Below are positions 23,926 through 31,933 of a DNA stretch of 37,061 nucleotides, piece by piece. Numbering within the stretch: position 1 is the first letter of the stretch; each line of letters opens with the position of its first letter. Both the position numbers and the translations under genes were made by a program. A model generated the notes under the pieces. That model made no database searches. It saw only the letters and a list, made by a program, of their open reading frames with translations, and had not been told where the DNA came from. Where the stretch lies: positions 1 through 37,061 of the forward strand of contig CBFHXS010000013.1 of NCBI GenBank assembly GCA_965659845.1, given 5' to 3'. Source of the DNA: Brumimicrobium sp965659845. GTDB taxonomy: Bacteria > Bacteroidota > Bacteroidia > Flavobacteriales_D > Crocinitomicaceae.

Positions 23926-25080
23926 CTATTTTTTCTTAAACCTTTTTGTTGGTAAGGATTCCCATCCCCATAAAAAAACTAGACATAGCAGCGCGAAGAA
24001 AAGAGGCCACTGATATCGGTTTTCTTTTACTTCAAACTCCAAATCTACTGTGTTCGTTGATTCAGAGCTGTTAATTTGAGTTAAAAGTGGGTTGATATTA
24101 GGAAACGCAGATGACGAAATTAAAAAATCTCCATTCGCCTTTGAAGCAATATCTTCTATCATACTCGTATTTAACTTTGAAATCACAGTTCTTCCTAAAT
24201 CATCTTTCAAATATTTGGAGTTCGCCGAGGGAGAAGCAGGAACCAGTCCACCTTTTTTAGTTCCTACACCCAAAATCAACAACTGAATATTTTTATCATT
24301 CAACACATGAATAACTTCATTTATACCTCCTTCATGATTTTCTCCGTCCGTTATCAATATCAATACTTTGGCAGTTTTATCCTTCGAGAAGAAAATACTC
24401 GACTCCTCCAAAGCTGCAGAGATATCTGTACCCTGATTGGAAATGAAATTCGTTGAAAGTTCATCAATATGCATTTTAGCTGCTGACTTATCCGCAGTCA
24501 AAGGCAACTGAGGATAAACACTTCCTGCAAAAACAAGTAACCCTACCTTTGCAGCTGGAGCTTGATTGACAAATTGATTCATTGCTCTTTTTGCCACATT
24601 TATTCTAGATTCACCTCCTTCTATGTCCCTGGTATTCATTGAGTTTGAAATGTCTACTGCAAATATCATTTCTACACCATTTGTGGTTGATGAAACCTTC
24701 TTGTTTCCAAAAGCCGGTTGCATCAGCGCCAGAATACCAAAAACGATGATATTTCGAATAAAAAAGAAACGAATGAAAGATTGAACTGAAGAAACTGGTT
24801 TCAGTAATGTGGTAACCAGATTATTGCTCCCTAGATTTTGAACCACCTTGTTTCTTGCATACTGTATATACCACTGCACAGCTATTAAAGCTGGCACAAT
24901 CAATAACAACCAAGCATAATGGGGCTTTATAAAAACCACTTTTTCACCTGCATAACTTTCAGAAAACACTCCGAATACATTTAAGAGCTGGTAGGTAATC
25001 AACCAGAAAACGATCTCCCAAATGAAAATCCCGATAAAAACATTCCGTTGGCGATATGTATAACTCTTAACTTTACCCAT
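23926..25080 (-). CDS. batB: BatB: membrane-anchored von Willebrand factor A protein
   Basis: This 384-residue protein has a vWA domain with the metal-ion-dependent adhesion site DISNS at residues 143-147 (MIFAVDISNSMNTRD). Further MIDAS parts are visible around TDISAALEES and LITDGENHEGG. N-terminal membrane helices lie near 52-70 and 104-122, and a C-terminal helix lies near 357-374. It has about 45 residues, including one extra hydrophobic helix (about 13-37), before the FIKPHYAWLLL block where BatA/BatB proteins usually begin. No later Met offers a shorter start, and the ATG at 25080 overlaps the batA stop by eight bases, so the extension is probably real. It is predicted to work with BatA and BatC in the inner membrane. 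Confidence 0.88.
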   Translation of the reverse strand: MGKVKSYTYRQRNVFIGIFIWEIVFWLITYQLLNVFGVFSESYAGEKVVFIKPHYAWLLLIVPALIAVQWYIQYARNKVVQNLGSNNLVTTLLKPVSSVQSFIRFFFIRNIIVFGILALMQPAFGNKKVSSTTNGVEMIFAVDISNSMNTRDIEGGESRINVAKRAMNQFVNQAPAAKVGLLVFAGSVYPQLPLTADKSAAKMHIDELSTNFISNQGTDISAALEESSIFFSKDKTAKVLILITDGENHEGGINEVIHVLNDKNIQLLILGVGTKKGGLVPASPSANSKYLKDDLGRTVISKLNTSMIEDIASKANGDFLISSSAFPNINPLLTQINSSESTNTVDLEFEVKENRYQWPLFFALLCLVFLWGWESLPTKRFKKK

Positions 25081-26107
25081 TTTTCTTAAGTAAAAGTTGC
25101 TCTGTGATCATTCCAATCGCCATCAACAGAATTCCCCAAACCAAAAAACTTTCAGGACGATATGGAGGCTCTCGCTTTATCGAATTATCAATAATTTTAG
25201 TTTTCTCCATCTGGTCGATTTGCTTATAAATATCCCGTAAAGAACTTTTATCCGTGGCCCGGAAGTATTTACCATTAGTCATTTCAGCAATCTTTGTGAG
25301 TAGATCTTCATCGATATTAACTCTAGTGTTTTGAACCATTTTCCCGAAAGGAGTATTTACAGGCATTGAAGCAAAACCTTCTTTTCCTACACCTATCGTG
25401 TAGACAGTGATATCCTTATTTTTAGCCAGTTCTCCTGCTGCTATAGGGGAAATCTCCCCTTTATTGGATTCGCCATCAGTTAGTAAGATAACAACTTTTG
25501 ATTTTAATGAATCACTGCGCAAACGCGCTACAGCTGTTCCAAGTCCAGTACCTATAGCAGTGCCTGGATCAATTCTTCCCGATTGAATCTGATCTATTGA
25601 AGATTTTAGATAACTATAGTTTCTTGTTGCAGGACATGCTGTATAAGCCTCTCCTTCAAAAACTACAAACCCTATTCTATCCTGAGTTCTACCATCTATA
25701 AATTCTTTAGCTACATCTTTTGCAGCTTCGAGTCTATTTGGCAAGAAATCAGTTGCCATCATGCTTCCTGAGACATCCATAGCTATCATTATATCTATTC
25801 CCTGTCCAAACTCTTCTGCAACATCTTCTGAATACGGCTGAAATGGAAGAGACATGGCTAGAAACAGAGAGATCGCTCCGGCACCCATCGTTAAATAAAT
25901 ACCTAAAATGAGATATTTTATAGGCGAAAAAGCGATGTCTTTCAAATCAGAAGAAGGTCTAGAAAATTTAAAAACTCCGCTACTTTTTTCTAACTGCCAA
26001 TATCTAAATAATAAAAGTATTGGGACTAGCAGTATACACCACAACCATTCAGGAGCATGAAATTGGTATCCCCAAAATTCGATATTTAAGAGTACTACAC
26101 TATTCAT
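25073..26107 (-). CDS. batA: BatA: membrane-anchored von Willebrand factor A protein
   Basis: BatA is a 344-residue vWA protein of the aerotolerance operon. It begins with FHAPEWLWCILLVPILLLFRYW (first helix about 18-35), then a second helix at about 64-86. The vWA domain follows with MIDAS DVSGS at residues 111-115 (IDIMIAMDVSGSMMATD), the TAIGTGLGTAVARL segment and LLTDGESNKGE. A C-terminal membrane helix at about 317-336 completes the usual BatA layout. Members are linked to oxygen tolerance in Bacteroides and to virulence or stress in other bacteria, probably as chaperone-like partners of MoxR. The start overlaps the previous stop by eight bases, and the 3' end overlaps batB. Confidence 0.9.
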   Translation of the reverse strand: MNSVVLLNIEFWGYQFHAPEWLWCILLVPILLLFRYWQLEKSSGVFKFSRPSSDLKDIAFSPIKYLILGIYLTMGAGAISLFLAMSLPFQPYSEDVAEEFGQGIDIMIAMDVSGSMMATDFLPNRLEAAKDVAKEFIDGRTQDRIGFVVFEGEAYTACPATRNYSYLKSSIDQIQSGRIDPGTAIGTGLGTAVARLRSDSLKSKVVILLTDGESNKGEISPIAAGELAKNKDITVYTIGVGKEGFASMPVNTPFGKMVQNTRVNIDEDLLTKIAEMTNGKYFRATDKSSLRDIYKQIDQMEKTKIIDNSIKREPPYRPESFLVWGILLMAIGMITEQLLLKKNG

Positions 26108-27047
26108 TCATCAACTGTAATGAGGCGATTTCAACAACAACTCGTCTCGCGTCATTTGTAATTACAAACACATCCGATATAGGAGGCTCTGACTTGGCAA
26201 ATTTTACTAGATCAGATTGATTTAGGATTTTATGAACTACTGCAACCGTAGACGATTCCAGTCCTTTTTTAGATAATAAAAGTTCAATTTCAGAAGAAGT
26301 TTTATCCAACATACGCTCCTCAAAATGTGCTGAAAAAAACTTGCGAACTATAATTGATAGGTCGAAATAATACTCTTTTAAGTTTTGCTCATACGATTTC
26401 GAGTTTTCCAATTCGTCGATCTCCTTCAATGTTAGTTCTCGCAATGAAAGTTGTTTAACAGGCTTCTTTTTGCGTTTCACAATTAATAAAACTGAAATCA
26501 AAACGATGATTACAATAATTAGAATCACCCAAACCAAATTATCTTTCAAAAAATCTATAAAGCCTTGTTCATCTTTTATCTCTGTAAACTCCTCATTAAT
26601 GTCATATATCGGTTTACTTGGGTCTGCTTTAGGAGCAGCCACTTCAATTATAGCTTTTGGAAAGTACATCAAGCTATCATCCACTACAATCTGCTCAGAA
26701 GGTATAATTACATAAGCGCTATCCCAACCCGTTACTTCGTAAACCCCTTTCCAGATGTGCTTTCCGTTTTCGATATAGGTAGTGTCAGAAAAAGGAGTCA
26801 TAATCTCCAACTCATAATCTGAGGATACCGAATTTTCTTGTCCACTTGCACTACTCTTCGCAATAAATATATCTCTCTTAACAAGATATGAAATGCTATC
26901 AATCGAACGATCGCTCTGTATGGAAAACGTAACCTTAAATCGCTCACCTAAATCGATCTCTGGTTTACTCAAATGAGTATTCAACGTTTGAGAATGAGTA
27001 GCTAAACTCAAGCATATAAAAGCAATATGTAAGATTAAACTTCTCAT
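26100..27047 (-). CDS. Bat-operon single-pass membrane protein (DUF4381-like position)
   Basis: This 315-residue protein has a signal peptide (MRSLILHIAFICLSLATHSQ) and a periplasmic beta-rich domain at about 21-165. One strong transmembrane helix at about 171-190 follows, then a basic stop-transfer stretch and a cytoplasmic helical domain at about 198-315 (LRELTLKEIDELENSKSYEQNLKEYYFDLSIIVRKFFSAHF). The cytoplasmic part resembles DUF4381, a short membrane protein that sits in the same place, between DUF58 and BatA, in proteobacterial MoxR operons. The periplasmic domain appears to be an addition typical of the Bacteroidota version. Its start overlaps the DUF58 stop as ATGA. Function is unknown. 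Confidence 0.75.
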   Translation of the reverse strand: MRSLILHIAFICLSLATHSQTLNTHLSKPEIDLGERFKVTFSIQSDRSIDSISYLVKRDIFIAKSSASGQENSVSSDYELEIMTPFSDTTYIENGKHIWKGVYEVTGWDSAYVIIPSEQIVVDDSLMYFPKAIIEVAAPKADPSKPIYDINEEFTEIKDEQGFIDFLKDNLVWVILIIVIIVLISVLLIVKRKKKPVKQLSLRELTLKEIDELENSKSYEQNLKEYYFDLSIIVRKFFSAHFEERMLDKTSSEIELLLSKKGLESSTVAVVHKILNQSDLVKFAKSEPPISDVFVITNDARRVVVEIASLQLMNE

Positions 27048-27913
27048 GCCCTGGTTAAAAATAATTGATTCAATGCGGATAAATATTTACCATTTGTTGC
27101 AAGCGTAGCAAAATCGACACCTGACTTTCTAAACTCATCGTTGAGCTCTTGTTCAAAACGCTCGTATTTATTTTTATATTTATTCCGGACCATTCGAGAT
27201 GAAGAATTCACCCATTTCACCGTGTTTTTTTCTGCGTCATACATTTTTATCAATCCAAGATTCGGCAGCTCTTTTTCTGAAGGATCAAATAACCTAAGTG
27301 CAACCATATCATGCTTATTATTTGCAATCTTCAAACCATTCATGAAGTCGTTCTCATCGTAAAAGTCGGATACCACAAAGCAAATGCTACGTTTCTTAAC
27401 CACGTTTCTGAAATACTTCAACCCTTCGTTTAGATCAGTGCCTTTACCGACCGGCTCAAAATCAATTAGTTCACGTAAAATCATTAGCGCATGAGATCTT
27501 CCTTTCTTTGGTGGGATATATTTTTCCATTCTATCCGACACCAGAATTGCACCAACTTTATCATTGTTCATCACTGCAGAAAAAGCTAAAACAGCAGCTA
27601 CTTCAAGCATCAACTCTCTTTTAGATCTTTGGACTGTTCCGAAGGAAGATGAACCAGAAACATCTAGCAATAGAAAAACAGTAAGCTCTCGTTCTTCCTC
27701 AAATACTTTTACGAATGGTTCATTGAATCGAGCGGTAACATTCCAATCAATATTACGAACATCATCACCAAATTGATAGTTTTTAACTTCTGAGAAGGCC
27801 ATACCTCTACCTTTGAAAGCTGAGTGGTACTCACCAGAGAATACTTGTTTCGTAAGACTTCGAGTTTTGATCTCTATCTCACGAACTTTTTTCAGAAGTT
27901 CTTTCGTATCCAT
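27044..27913 (-). CDS. DUF58 domain protein of the MoxR/Bat operon
   Basis: This 289-residue cytoplasmic protein has the DUF58 signature at about 25-62 (FSGEYHSAFKGRGMAF then YQFGDDVRNIDWNVTAR). A vWA-like fold follows with MIDAS-type DVSGS at residues 84-88 and a later VVSDFYDENDF segment. There is no membrane helix. DUF58 proteins nearly always sit next to MoxR ATPases and vWA proteins and are thought to link the ATPase to the membrane components. The ATG at 27913 lies 10 bases after the moxR stop, and its own stop overlaps the next gene's start. Confidence 0.92.
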   Translation of the reverse strand: MDTKELLKKVREIEIKTRSLTKQVFSGEYHSAFKGRGMAFSEVKNYQFGDDVRNIDWNVTARFNEPFVKVFEEERELTVFLLLDVSGSSSFGTVQRSKRELMLEVAAVLAFSAVMNNDKVGAILVSDRMEKYIPPKKGRSHALMILRELIDFEPVGKGTDLNEGLKYFRNVVKKRSICFVVSDFYDENDFMNGLKIANNKHDMVALRLFDPSEKELPNLGLIKMYDAEKNTVKWVNSSSRMVRNKYKNKYERFEQELNDEFRKSGVDFATLATNGKYLSALNQLFLTRA

Positions 27914-27923
27914 AAATTCGATT

Positions 27924-28943
27924 TTAAGGAACCTCTACTCTTCCGAGAACTTTTTCTACGATTGCTTTTGCGTCAATTCCTTCAGCCTCTGCCTCATAAG
28001 TTAGGCCTAAACGATGTTGTATTACGTCAGCAGCGATAGCTCTGATATCTTCAGGGATAACGTATGCTCGTCCATGAAGGAATGCATGTGCTTTACCAGC
28101 AAGTGCCAAGTTGATACTTGCTCTCGGAGAAGCTCCAAATGAAATCAAAGGTGATAGGTTTGCTAATTCATACTTCTTCGGATACCGGGTTGCAAAGACA
28201 ATATCAATGATATATTTTTCAATTTTTTCATCGAGGTAAACCCCTCTCACCAACTCACGAATTCTAAGTATATCTTCTGGCTTGATGACTGGTTGCGCTT
28301 TTGCCATCCCTTCTTTTCGAACGTTATTTCTAAGGATCAGCATCTCCTCTTGCTCTTTCGGATAATCCAGTGTCACTTTTAGCATGAATCTATCCACCTG
28401 CGCTTCTGGCAAAGGATAAGTTCCTTCTTGCTCAATAGGATTCTGAGTAGCCATTACCAAAAACGGTTTAGGCAATATGAATGTTTCATCACCAATTGTT
28501 ACCTGTCTTTCCTGCATAGCCTCTAAGAGTGCTGACTGAACCTTCGCAGGAGCACGATTGATCTCGTCCGCTAAAATGAAATTAGCAAAGATCGGACCTT
28601 TGGTGACAGAAAACTGCTGTGTCTTTTGGTTGTAAATCATCGTTCCAGTAACATCGGCAGGCAGTAAGTCCGGAGTAAACTGAATTCTACTAAACTCCCC
28701 ACCAATAACATTCGACAATGTATTAATAGCTAGTGTTTTTGCTAATCCTGGAACACCTTCTAATAAGATATGACCATCGGCTAACAAAGCGATCAACAAC
28801 CTCTCCATCATACGATCTTGGCCAATTATCACTTTCGACAATTCTTTATTTACAAGGTCTATGATTGGTGTTTCCTCTTTTATCTTCTCCGAAAGCTGAC
28901 GAATTTTTTCAGCCGGCGAAACTGACGATGTATTTTCTTCCAT
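27924..28943 (-). CDS. MoxR-family AAA+ ATPase, first gene of the Bat operon
   Basis: This 339-residue AAA+ ATPase has Walker A GVPGLAKT at residues 63-70, Walker B FILADEIN near 122-129, sensor 1 VMATQNPIEQEGTYPLPEAQVDRF, an arginine-finger region and the C-terminal lid segment SFGASPRASINLALAGKAHAFLHGRAYVIPEDI. All are typical of the MRP subgroup of MoxR proteins. These ATPases probably act as chaperones for metal-cofactor insertion or complex assembly, together with the vWA proteins encoded next to them. It is the first gene of eight (moxR, DUF58, membrane protein, batA-E). The operon promoter must lie in the 187-base interval shared with the divergent zinc-ribbon gene; I saw only a weak CATCTTTG there on the minus strand (28965-28972). 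Confidence 0.94.
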   Translation of the reverse strand: MEENTSSVSPAEKIRQLSEKIKEETPIIDLVNKELSKVIIGQDRMMERLLIALLADGHILLEGVPGLAKTLAINTLSNVIGGEFSRIQFTPDLLPADVTGTMIYNQKTQQFSVTKGPIFANFILADEINRAPAKVQSALLEAMQERQVTIGDETFILPKPFLVMATQNPIEQEGTYPLPEAQVDRFMLKVTLDYPKEQEEMLILRNNVRKEGMAKAQPVIKPEDILRIRELVRGVYLDEKIEKYIIDIVFATRYPKKYELANLSPLISFGASPRASINLALAGKAHAFLHGRAYVIPEDIRAIAADVIQHRLGLTYEAEAEGIDAKAIVEKVLGRVEVP

Positions 28944-29064
28944 GGTTTTGAGTTCTAGTTATTACAAAGATGTTCATTGTACAGGCATAGGTGAAAGTAC
29001 CCGCTGTTAAATTATGTTAATCATCGAGTTGGCAGAGTAACAGCCATTCAACGCATCTTGAAAT

Positions 29065-29094
29065 TTTGAAAACGTGTAGTTTTTTGTACATTTA
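29065..29094 (+). promoter_or_regulatory. Candidate Bacteroidota promoter of the zinc-ribbon gene
   Basis: TTTG (29065-29068), an 18-base spacer and TACATTTA (29087-29094) match the -33 TTTG and -7 TAnnTTTG pattern, with one mismatch at the last base. The predicted start is near 29101, about 30 bases before the ATG at 29131. Confidence 0.42.
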
Positions 29095-29130
29095 CACTAA
29101 CCATTTTTTATATCACCTAATCATAGTCGA

Positions 29131-29505
29131 ATGAGGTATGCCAATGAAAGGAGAGAGTGTTTGGAGTGTGGAGCTAAGTTGAACGGTCGAAAAGATCAAA
29201 AGTTTTGTGGCGACTATTGCCGTAATTCATACAACAACAAACTTAATGAAGACGCTAACAATTACATGCGTCGCATTAACAATATTCTTCGTAAAAACAG
29301 AAGAATTTTAGATCGTTTGAATCCAAAAGGAAAAATCACAGTTGATGCAATTACTCTAGCAGAAGAAGGATTTAATTTTCATTACTTCACGAACATTTAC
29401 ACTACTAAAAAAGGAAGTGAATACATCTTTTGTTATGATCGTGGATACTTAAAGCTGGACGATAATCAATACATGTTAGTTCACAAACAGGATTATGTAA
29501 AGTAA
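29131..29505 (+). CDS. Small zinc-ribbon protein, unknown function
   Basis: This 124-residue protein opens with a zinc-ribbon: CLECGAKLNGRKDQKFCGDYCRNSYNNKLN, with Cys at residues 10, 13, 26 and 30 (CxxC...CxxxC). The remainder is helical, then beta-rich, with INNILRKNRRILDRLNPKGK and FNFHYFTNIYTTKKGSEYIFCYDRGYLKL. From memory, short proteins with this exact layout are widespread in Bacteroidota and are named only as Zn-ribbon (DUF2116-like) proteins. The basic helical middle could bind nucleic acid, which is inference. It is divergent from moxR and its stop is one base from the end of the convergent TonB receptor gene. Confidence 0.75.
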   Translation: MRYANERRECLECGAKLNGRKDQKFCGDYCRNSYNNKLNEDANNYMRRINNILRKNRRILDRLNPKGKITVDAITLAEEGFNFHYFTNIYTTKKGSEYIFCYDRGYLKLDDNQYMLVHKQDYVK

Positions 29506-29506
29506 T

Positions 29507-31933
29507 CTACTTTGTAAATTTATATTGAAGTGTTAAATATGGATTTATTCCATCTGAAGGAAGGATTCCTGGACCTGGATAACCCGTTGCTCTCCTGGTA
29601 AAATACTTTTCATTAGTAAAGTTATTCACACCAAATTCAATTTGGAAGTGTTTCTTGAACGTATACTTTCCCGAAAAATCAAATACGTAGTACGATGGCA
29701 CTAAACCAATTACGGCATCACCTGATGGATCGACAGCATTTGAAGCATCCGAAAATTGTTCCGAGTTATAGTTGAATTGAAACTTTACTTCCCAGCGATT
29801 TTTCCCTAATGTCAGTCCTGTCCTAGCCATGTAACTACTGACGTATTCAACTTTATTACCAATGTAATTAGGCTCTAATGAAGTAATGTAATTCGCATCA
29901 ATATAAGAGGCGTTAAGAAATGTCTTCAATTGCCATTTACTTTTTCCTGAAATTAATCGAATCCAGTCAATTTCAACGAAAGATTCAACTCCATAATTTT
30001 GCGCATCTCCTATGTTCGTCCTTTGCTTTCTAATCGAATTTGGTAGCGGGGCTAATCCGATCTTATCTCCGTAAAAAATATAGAATGCAGAAAGGTCATA
30101 TATCATAAAGTCTTTTATCAGTCCACGAATCCCAACTTCACCTGTAAAACCGTACTCATCTCTAATGTTCGTATCAACCTGAACATTGGGATTGTTTACT
30201 CTGATATCGGTAAAGTTTATGGCTCGATAATTTTGAGTGAAGTTAACATACGCCGTTGATTTTGAGCTTACCTTATAGGAGGTTCCCAATCCGACCAAAG
30301 GAACTGTTCTAACCACTTCATTTGCATCGCGCACCGTGGATATTTGAATTGTATCATTATTGATAGGATGAATACTATATCTTTTATAGAAACCATCTGA
30401 ACTACTTGATATATGTTCAAGTCGTGCACCAAAATTCACCCTCCATCTATCTCCGAAGAACAAAATATTCTCAAGAAATGCAGCTACATTCATAGAAGGA
30501 TAGAGAAATGAGGAAATCTCTAAATCGCTTGGATTTAGAAAAGAAAAGTCCGCATCATTACCAAAAGAAGCATTTCCTTGCTCAGTGGTTGTCTCTCCTT
30601 GATAAAAACGACCACCAATTACCATAGCTCCCTTTATACCTGATTTATCCTCATCTTCTGCCCTTAATTCATATTTTTTCAAATACCTTAGTTCCATCCC
30701 CATATTTTGGAAGTCCGAATATATCATTTCCCTAGCTCCACCATTATCCGTCTGGGTAACCTTACCTAAAAAACCTAATGACTTCCTATTCGAAATCATC
30801 CCAAATACTCTCAAATTCAATCTAGCATCATTCGAAAATTCATAATTAGAATTAACAGCAAGTAAGTTCCAATCTACTCCGAACCAGTTTCGGTCGCGAA
30901 TACTTTGTCTGGGGTCTTCTTCAAATCTAAAGTCTGTTAAGCCTCCGGGTTGTTCAGAAAGGTAGTTCATATGAGTATACTCAACACCAACCGTCCAGTT
31001 CTCGTTTAAATAATAACCAAACTCCGCAAAGGCCTGATGCTGATAAAATTCACTGTTCTCTCTATAGCCGTTACCCCTTTTGTATAGGTGATATGCTTGA
31101 TAATACATTCTTTTATGCGAACCCGAAACCCTATTGAACGTACTTATATAGCCATAGCCTCCTATGGTGTTTCTAGTCGTAAACTCCAAAGGTGAGTAAT
31201 TCACGGGATCCCTTATAACGAAGTTTAGAAGTCCCCCGAACTGAGTTCCAAATTGTAAAGCCGCAGAACCTCTAACTATTTCTATATTATCCAATGCTTC
31301 AACTGGTGGTGTATAATAGCTTTCAGGATATCCGAGTGCATCAGCGCTGATATCATACCCATTCTGACGTGTATTAAAGTTCGCTGTTCTCTTTGGACTT
31401 AAACCTCTACCTCCAATACCTACCTGAATTCCTGCGCCGTCATTTTCCCAGATATTCAAACCTGGAATTTTTGCATACATTTCCCTTGCATTCCCTCTTG
31501 ATTTCGCACCATTAAGGCCTTCCAACTTAATGATTGAATTTGTACCGTTATTTAATCGCACTCCTTTAATTGGGGGTAAAAATCCAACATCAAAATCTGC
31601 TAGTCTCTTTTGGATAATATCAACTTCCTCAATTTCTTGTGTTTGATAGTCCATCGTTAACGCTATACTTTTGTCAAGCATTTTATTATCAACAACAAGT
31701 AAAATCGTATCAAAAAGAAATGAAGTGAACTGAACAACATCATCTGCACTAGCTTTCAATTTGAATTCTCCATCAAGATTTGATCTAACCTTTTGGTCGG
31801 TATTTAAGTTCCAAATTGTTGCTCCGATTACCGGGTCACGATCTCTATCCATGAGTTTACCGTGTAGTTTATCCTCCTGACTAACTGCAGTAAAACTGAA
31901 TACTAGAAACAATATGTATATTATAGTTTTCAA
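29507..31933 (-). CDS. FecA-type TonB-dependent receptor (iron-chelate uptake)
   Basis: This outer-membrane receptor most resembles the ferric citrate receptor FecA: the plug has IQVGIGGRGLSPKRTANFNTRQNGYDISADALGYPESYYTPPVEALDNIEIVRGSAALQFG followed by GGLLNFVIRDP. Before it come a carboxypeptidase-regulatory-like domain (about 22-95), and after it the barrel, ending in GINPYLTLQYKFTK. There is no ATG at the 5' end. I place the start at TTG 31933, which gives a perfect signal peptide (MKTIIYILFLVFSFTAVSQ) and a four-base TTGA overlap with the HTTM stop. A TTG at 31954 would add seven atypical residues. The 808-residue product is the last gene of a four-gene operon. Iron citrate or a similar chelate is the likely cargo, but substrate is inferred from family only. 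Confidence 0.88.
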   Translation of the reverse strand: MKTIIYILFLVFSFTAVSQEDKLHGKLMDRDRDPVIGATIWNLNTDQKVRSNLDGEFKLKASADDVVQFTSFLFDTILLVVDNKMLDKSIALTMDYQTQEIEEVDIIQKRLADFDVGFLPPIKGVRLNNGTNSIIKLEGLNGAKSRGNAREMYAKIPGLNIWENDGAGIQVGIGGRGLSPKRTANFNTRQNGYDISADALGYPESYYTPPVEALDNIEIVRGSAALQFGTQFGGLLNFVIRDPVNYSPLEFTTRNTIGGYGYISTFNRVSGSHKRMYYQAYHLYKRGNGYRENSEFYQHQAFAEFGYYLNENWTVGVEYTHMNYLSEQPGGLTDFRFEEDPRQSIRDRNWFGVDWNLLAVNSNYEFSNDARLNLRVFGMISNRKSLGFLGKVTQTDNGGAREMIYSDFQNMGMELRYLKKYELRAEDEDKSGIKGAMVIGGRFYQGETTTEQGNASFGNDADFSFLNPSDLEISSFLYPSMNVAAFLENILFFGDRWRVNFGARLEHISSSSDGFYKRYSIHPINNDTIQISTVRDANEVVRTVPLVGLGTSYKVSSKSTAYVNFTQNYRAINFTDIRVNNPNVQVDTNIRDEYGFTGEVGIRGLIKDFMIYDLSAFYIFYGDKIGLAPLPNSIRKQRTNIGDAQNYGVESFVEIDWIRLISGKSKWQLKTFLNASYIDANYITSLEPNYIGNKVEYVSSYMARTGLTLGKNRWEVKFQFNYNSEQFSDASNAVDPSGDAVIGLVPSYYVFDFSGKYTFKKHFQIEFGVNNFTNEKYFTRRATGYPGPGILPSDGINPYLTLQYKFTK

